A DNA stretch of 64,000 nt, from positions 2,900,001 to 2,964,000 of the forward strand of contig NC_064034.1 in NCBI RefSeq assembly GCF_932526225.1, given 5' to 3'. The notes below the pieces were generated by a model, which saw nothing but the letters and a program-made list of their open reading frames with translations, was not told where the DNA came from and made no database searches. The position numbers and the translations under genes were made by a program. This DNA comes from Nematostella vectensis. Taxonomy: Eukaryota; Cnidaria; Anthozoa; Actiniaria; Edwardsiidae. This document shows, in pieces, positions 59,808-64,000 of the stretch; the stretch's first letter is position 1, and each line of letters opens with the position of its first letter.

Positions 59808-60297
59808 CGCGAGGTACCGGCGAGGTCCTGATTACCTGATGGGAAGAAACGCGTCGCGCGTCGTTCTACTCCCTCCCTAGATACGCGAGGTACCTGCGAG
59901 GACCTGATTACCGGATGGGGAAAAACGCGTCGCGCGTCATTCTACTCCCTTCCTAGATACGCGAGGTACCGGCGAGGATCTGATTACCTGATGCGAAAAA
60001 ACGCGTCGCGCGCTATTCTACTCCCTTCCTAGATACGAGTGGTACCGGTGAGAACCTGATTACCTGATGGGGAAAACGCGTCGCGCGCCATTCTACTCCC
60101 TCACTAGATACGCGAGGTACCGGCAAGAACCTGATTACCTGATGGGGAAAACGCGTCGTGCGCCATTCTACTCCCTTCCTAGATACGCCAGGTACCGGTG
60201 AGGACCTGATTACCGGATGGGAAAAAACGCGTCGCGCGCTTTTCTACTCCCTTCCTAGATACGCGAGGTAACGGCGAGGACCTGATTACCGGATGGT
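59808..60297. repeat. 74-bp minisatellite after homeobox copy B, about 6.6 copies
   Basis: Same unit and same flanks (right flank GAAGCCCTTCCCAAAGGGCC) as at 57713-57899, but longer, with more variants inside. Confidence 0.92.
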
Positions 60298-60896
60298 GAA
60301 GCCCTTCCCAAAGGGCCTCGCAGTCTATTAGAATGTAGCTTTCGTTACAGGAAATTTTGTCAACTGTTCGAACTTCAATACGGCAATATGGTTAGGGCGG
60401 TACGACGTATGTCATACTATTGACGATACTATTAGCACATATACATGAGAAATACATGGGTATTTCTCTTCGGTATCAAATCACGCACACTTTTGGAAGG
60501 GCAAAAGTCAACGCATGAACAATCAAATAAGCCGAACGTTATTTTCCAGCATTTTTTCATTTTTAGAAAAAGACTCACAATATAATACTTTTACAATTAT
60601 CACCAATCATATTCCACACTAGTTACCATAAATACAATATAACTGGCAATTAAGAGTATTCTTAAGAATAGGAAATGATCGGTCATAACCCTAGCCAATG
60701 GTTCCAACCAATCTCCTTTGGAGAATATCAATGAACTACAGTATCGAATTCTTATAACTCTGAAGAACCTTTAGTCTTGGCGTCTTTCTTTAGATCCGAT
60801 GCGCATGTTCTTTGCCTGACCTTCCGTCACAAAGCGAACGTCGTCGGCATGTTAACGCAGTCGTGCTCAATACAATACGAAAGCCGTCGGTTTTCT

Positions 60897-60999
60897 TTGC
60901 GCCGGCGCAACAGACATCTTCTTTTATGAGAAGTCAAAGTGCGCTCCAACAAAGTTCGGCCGCGGCGTGTTTTGAAGTGAACCCGCGCACGTATAAAAA
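60897..60999 (+). promoter_or_regulatory. Core promoter of homeobox copy C
   Basis: TTGCGCCGGCGCAA at 60897-60910 and TATAAAAA at 60992-60999, same spacing as in copies A and B. Confidence 0.75.
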
Positions 61000-61078
61000 C
61001 CACTGGTGCAACAAGCTTTTCATCATTCGCTTACTTGACTGCCAACAAGAACACAAACACAGTAAAAGTAAAGGAAAC

Positions 61079-61934
61079 ATGGCGTCAACAGTACAGCTAC
61101 CCCAGCCAAATCTCATCACACGCCAAGACCTGGAGCAGAGGAAAATTCCATTCACTATCAACGACATACTGCTTGCAGTAACAACGGCCAGCAGCAACTC
61201 GTCTTTGTCCAGTCAGCCTAGTCCTCCTCTGTCAGTAACTGAGTCCGATTCATCCGCCGAGAGAGGTAAATAGAAAAGAGTATAGTTGTCACGTGTAAAA
61301 TGCATAGTTCATAGCTTAAAATAAGAACTCTTTAGAAACAATCTCGTGAACCTTTTATTGACAATATTTGGTTTGTTTACCAGACTCGAATCCTCAGACT
61401 CCAGACTCGGACCCAGCCCCCGACAAGTCGACCAAGCCTCGGCGCTCATTCTTCTCCACTGACCAGGTGAACCAGTTGGAGCGCGTGTTCGCCGCACAGC
61501 AGTACGTATCGGCCAAGGAGCGCGCGGAGATCGCCGAGAGATTCAACATGACCGACGAACAGGTCAAGAACTGGTTCCAGAACAGACGAATGAAACGCAA
61601 GAGAAAGCGCGCCGAGGAGACTGAGTACTACATCAAGCTAGCACTATACAACACATCGATAGGACCACAGCCAAACCAAGGCTTCCGCCCGTATCCAGGA
61701 CCTCCCCCAGTACTATCACCACAGGTATACCGCGGCTATCCGTTCCAGTACCCAGGCACACCACCACCACCGATGTACCCAGCCTTCCCGCCCAGTTTCC
61801 CCTTCAGCCCGCCACCGAAGTATCCTGGGCTTCCTGTGTCGTCACCTGGACGAGTGTGCAACAGACCTGACTGCAACTGCGGGGGGCGACCGTTAAACGA
61901 AATGGCGGCACAGATGTACGGCCTCTACCCATGA
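61079..61934 (+). CDS. Homeobox transcription factor, tandem copy C
   Basis: Exons 61079-61265 and 61384-61934, 245 aa. Same architecture as copies A and B: EH1-like FTINDIL, homeodomain with Asn47, Pro/Tyr-rich tail, [11 protein letters not shown] end. It has the most homeodomain changes of the three: STDQ for SADQ at the start of helix 1, ERF for ETF before helix 2-3, and DEQVKN for DDQVKN. Also YYIKLAL for YYTKLAL and PPKYP for PPEYP. No frame damage. Confidence 0.93.
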
Positions 61935-62037
61935 TTTTTTTAAAAATAAGGAATTACATAGATTTGTTGCGTATAGAAAGAAATATAAAACAATATCCTA
62001 TCTAATGTAAATAGCTATTTATTTTTTATTCATTTTC

Positions 62038-62043
62038 AATAAA
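62038..62043 (+). terminator. Polyadenylation signal AATAAA, homeobox copy C
   Basis: AATAAA in the conserved 3' UTR, in the same context as in copies A and B. Confidence 0.7.
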
Positions 62044-62203
62044 TGCTTTAAGCAAAAAAAATGTTTCCCGTTAGTTTTTAGTATTATTTTCAGAATCACA
62101 GAATAAGTTTAAAGCTTGCGAGATGAAAAATAAAAGACGCTCTTGGCGTCCAGACGAACGGCGTACTGACTAAAAAAACGTGTAAAGAGGGGCAAGGAAA
62201 TGA

Positions 62204-64000
62204 ACGAGAGGTACCGGCGAGGTACTGATTACCTGATGGGAAGAAACGCGTCGCGCGTCATTCTACTCCCTCCCTAGATACGCGAGGTACCTGCGAGGAC
62301 CTGATTACCGGATGGGGAAAAACGCGTCGCGCGTCATTCTACTCCCTTCCTAGATACGCGAGGTACCGGCGAGTACTTGATTACCTGATGGTAAAAACGC
62401 GTCCCGCGCCATTCTACTCCCTTCCTAGATACGCGAGGTACCGGCGAGAACCTGATTACCTGATAGGGAAAACGCGTCGCCCGCCATTCTACTCCCTCCC
62501 TAGATACGCGAGGTACCGGCGAGAACCTGATTACCGGATGGGGAAAACGCGTCGCGCGCCATTCTACTCCCTTCCTAGATACGAGAGGTACCGGTGAGGA
62601 ACCGATTACTGGATAGGGAAAACGCGTCGCGCGCCATTCTACTCCCTTCCTAGATACGAGAGGTACCGGTGAGGAACCGATTACTGGATGGAAAAAACGC
62701 GTCGCGCGCCATTCTACTCCCTCCCTAGATACGCGAGGTACCGGCGAGGACCTGATTACCTGATGGGTAAAACGCGTCGCGCACCATTCTACTCCCTTCC
62801 TAGATACGCGAGGTACCGGTGAGAACCTGATTACCTGATGGGGAAAACGCGTCGCGCGCCATTCTACTCCCTTCCTAGATACGATTGGTACCGGTGAGAA
62901 CCTGATTACCTGATGGGGAAAACGCGTCGCGCGCCATTCTACTCCCTCCCTAGATACGAGTGGTACCGGCGAGAACCTGATTACCTGATGGGGAAAACGC
63001 GTCGCGCGCCATTCTACTCCCTTCCTAGATACGCGAGGTACCGGCGAGGACCTGATTACCTGATGGGGAAAACGCGTCGCGCGCCATTCTACTCCCTTCC
63101 TAGATACGCCAGGTACCGGTGAGGACCTGATTACCGGATGGGAAAAAACGCGTCGCGCGCCATTTTCCTTCCTTCCTTGATACGCGAGGTACCGGCGAGG
63201 ACCTGATTACCGGATGGGCAAAACGCGTCGCGCGCCATTCTACTCCCTTCCTAGATACGCGAGGTACCGGTGAGAACCTGATTACCTGATGGGGAAAACG
63301 CGTCGCGCGCCATTCTACTCCCTTCTTAGATACGCGAGGTACCGGCGAGGAACTGATTACCTGATGGGAAAAAACGCGTCCCGCGCCATTCTACTCCCTT
63401 CCTAGATACGCGAGGTACCGGCGAGAACCTGATTACCTGATAGGGAAAACACGTCGCCCGCCATTCTACTCCCTCCCTAGATACGCGAGGTACCGGCGAG
63501 AACCTGATTACCGGATGGGGAAAACGCGTCGCGCGCCATTCTACTCCCTTCCTAGATACGCGAGGTACCGGCGAGGACCTGATTACCTGATGGGAAAAAC
63601 GCGTTGCGCGCCATTCTACCCCCTCCCCAGATACGCCAGGTACCTGCGAGGATCTGATTACCTGATGGGAAAAAACGCGTCGCGCGCCATTCTACTCCTT
63701 TCCTAGATACGCGAGGTACCGGCGAGGACCTGATTACCTGATGGGGAAAACCCGTCGCGCGCCATTCTACTCCTTCCCTAGATACGCGAGGTACCGGCGA
63801 GGACCTGATTACCTGATGGGGAAAAACGCGTCGCGCGTCATTCTACTCCCTCCCTAGATACGCGAGGTACCGGCGAGGACCTGATTACCGGATGGGGAAA
63901 AACGCGTCGCGAGTCATTCTACTCCCTTCCTAGATACGCGAGGTACCGGCGAGGATCTGATTACCTGATGCGAAAAAACGCGTCGCGTGCTATTCTACTT
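62204..64000. repeat. 74-bp minisatellite after homeobox copy C, at least 24 copies, running off the window
   Basis: Same unit as the two shorter arrays, here almost 1.8 kb to the window edge. It contains duplicated groups of units, for example the YRREPDYLMGKTRR-type open frames at 62388, 62913 and 63515, which arise because several consecutive 75-bp units keep a frame open. These frames are not genes. Confidence 0.95.

Noticed and set aside
62388-63706. Plus-strand repeat proteins (KTRRAPFYSLPRY type)
   Set aside because: Frames across 75-bp variants of the 74-bp minisatellite; other units shift the frame.

Overview
The window looks like genomic DNA from an anthozoan cnidarian, most likely the sea anemone Nematostella vectensis or a close relative. 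The reasons are intron-rich animal genes, a TRPA channel and KIN17 with readable exon chains, a FoxQ2-type forkhead gene, a lineage-restricted homeobox family, and abundant DNA transposons and minisatellites. This assignment is inference; no search was run.

Layout. (1) 1103-27359, + strand: one TRPA1-like channel gene, rebuilt here as 29 coding exons whose splice phases all agree (1122 aa; human TRPA1 is 1119 aa). Its introns hold a homeobox gene on the opposite strand (4632-5482), MITE-like elements, a 6-kb DNA transposon with about 0.5-kb terminal inverted repeats (18303-24301) and many tandem repeats. (2) 28858-39199, - strand: a KIN17 gene, rebuilt as 18 coding exons (399 aa; human 393 aa), convergent with TRPA. 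One of its introns carries a 4.3-kb, 49-bp-unit minisatellite. (3) 44034-45062, + strand: an intronless FoxQ2-like forkhead gene between AT-rich gene-free regions. (4) 47980-55950: two tandem copies of a non-coding segment. The first is interrupted by a Mutator-like transposon (50300-53075) and the second preserves the empty site. (5) 55840-64000: three tandem copies of the homeobox gene, each followed by a 74-bp minisatellite that grows from about 2.5 to 6.6 to at least 24 copies.

Most striking observation. In both TRPA and KIN17 many intronic tandem repeats are not placed at random: the repeated unit spans an exon-intron junction and carries the last or first coding bases plus the splice site. 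In TRPA this is seen at the donors of exons 3, 10, 13, 14, 19, 21, 23 and 25 and at the acceptor of exon 27 (about 31 copies of a 42-bp unit). In KIN17 it is seen at the donor of exon 15 and the acceptor of exon 16. These arrays create series of decoy splice sites. In the arrays I could translate, using a decoy leads to a stop codon.

The four homeobox copies share an EH1 (Groucho-binding) motif, one intron position, a TATA box and a GC-rich palindrome in the promoter. The three tandem copies differ from the nested copy at homeodomain position 47 (Asn instead of Ile), a DNA-contact position.
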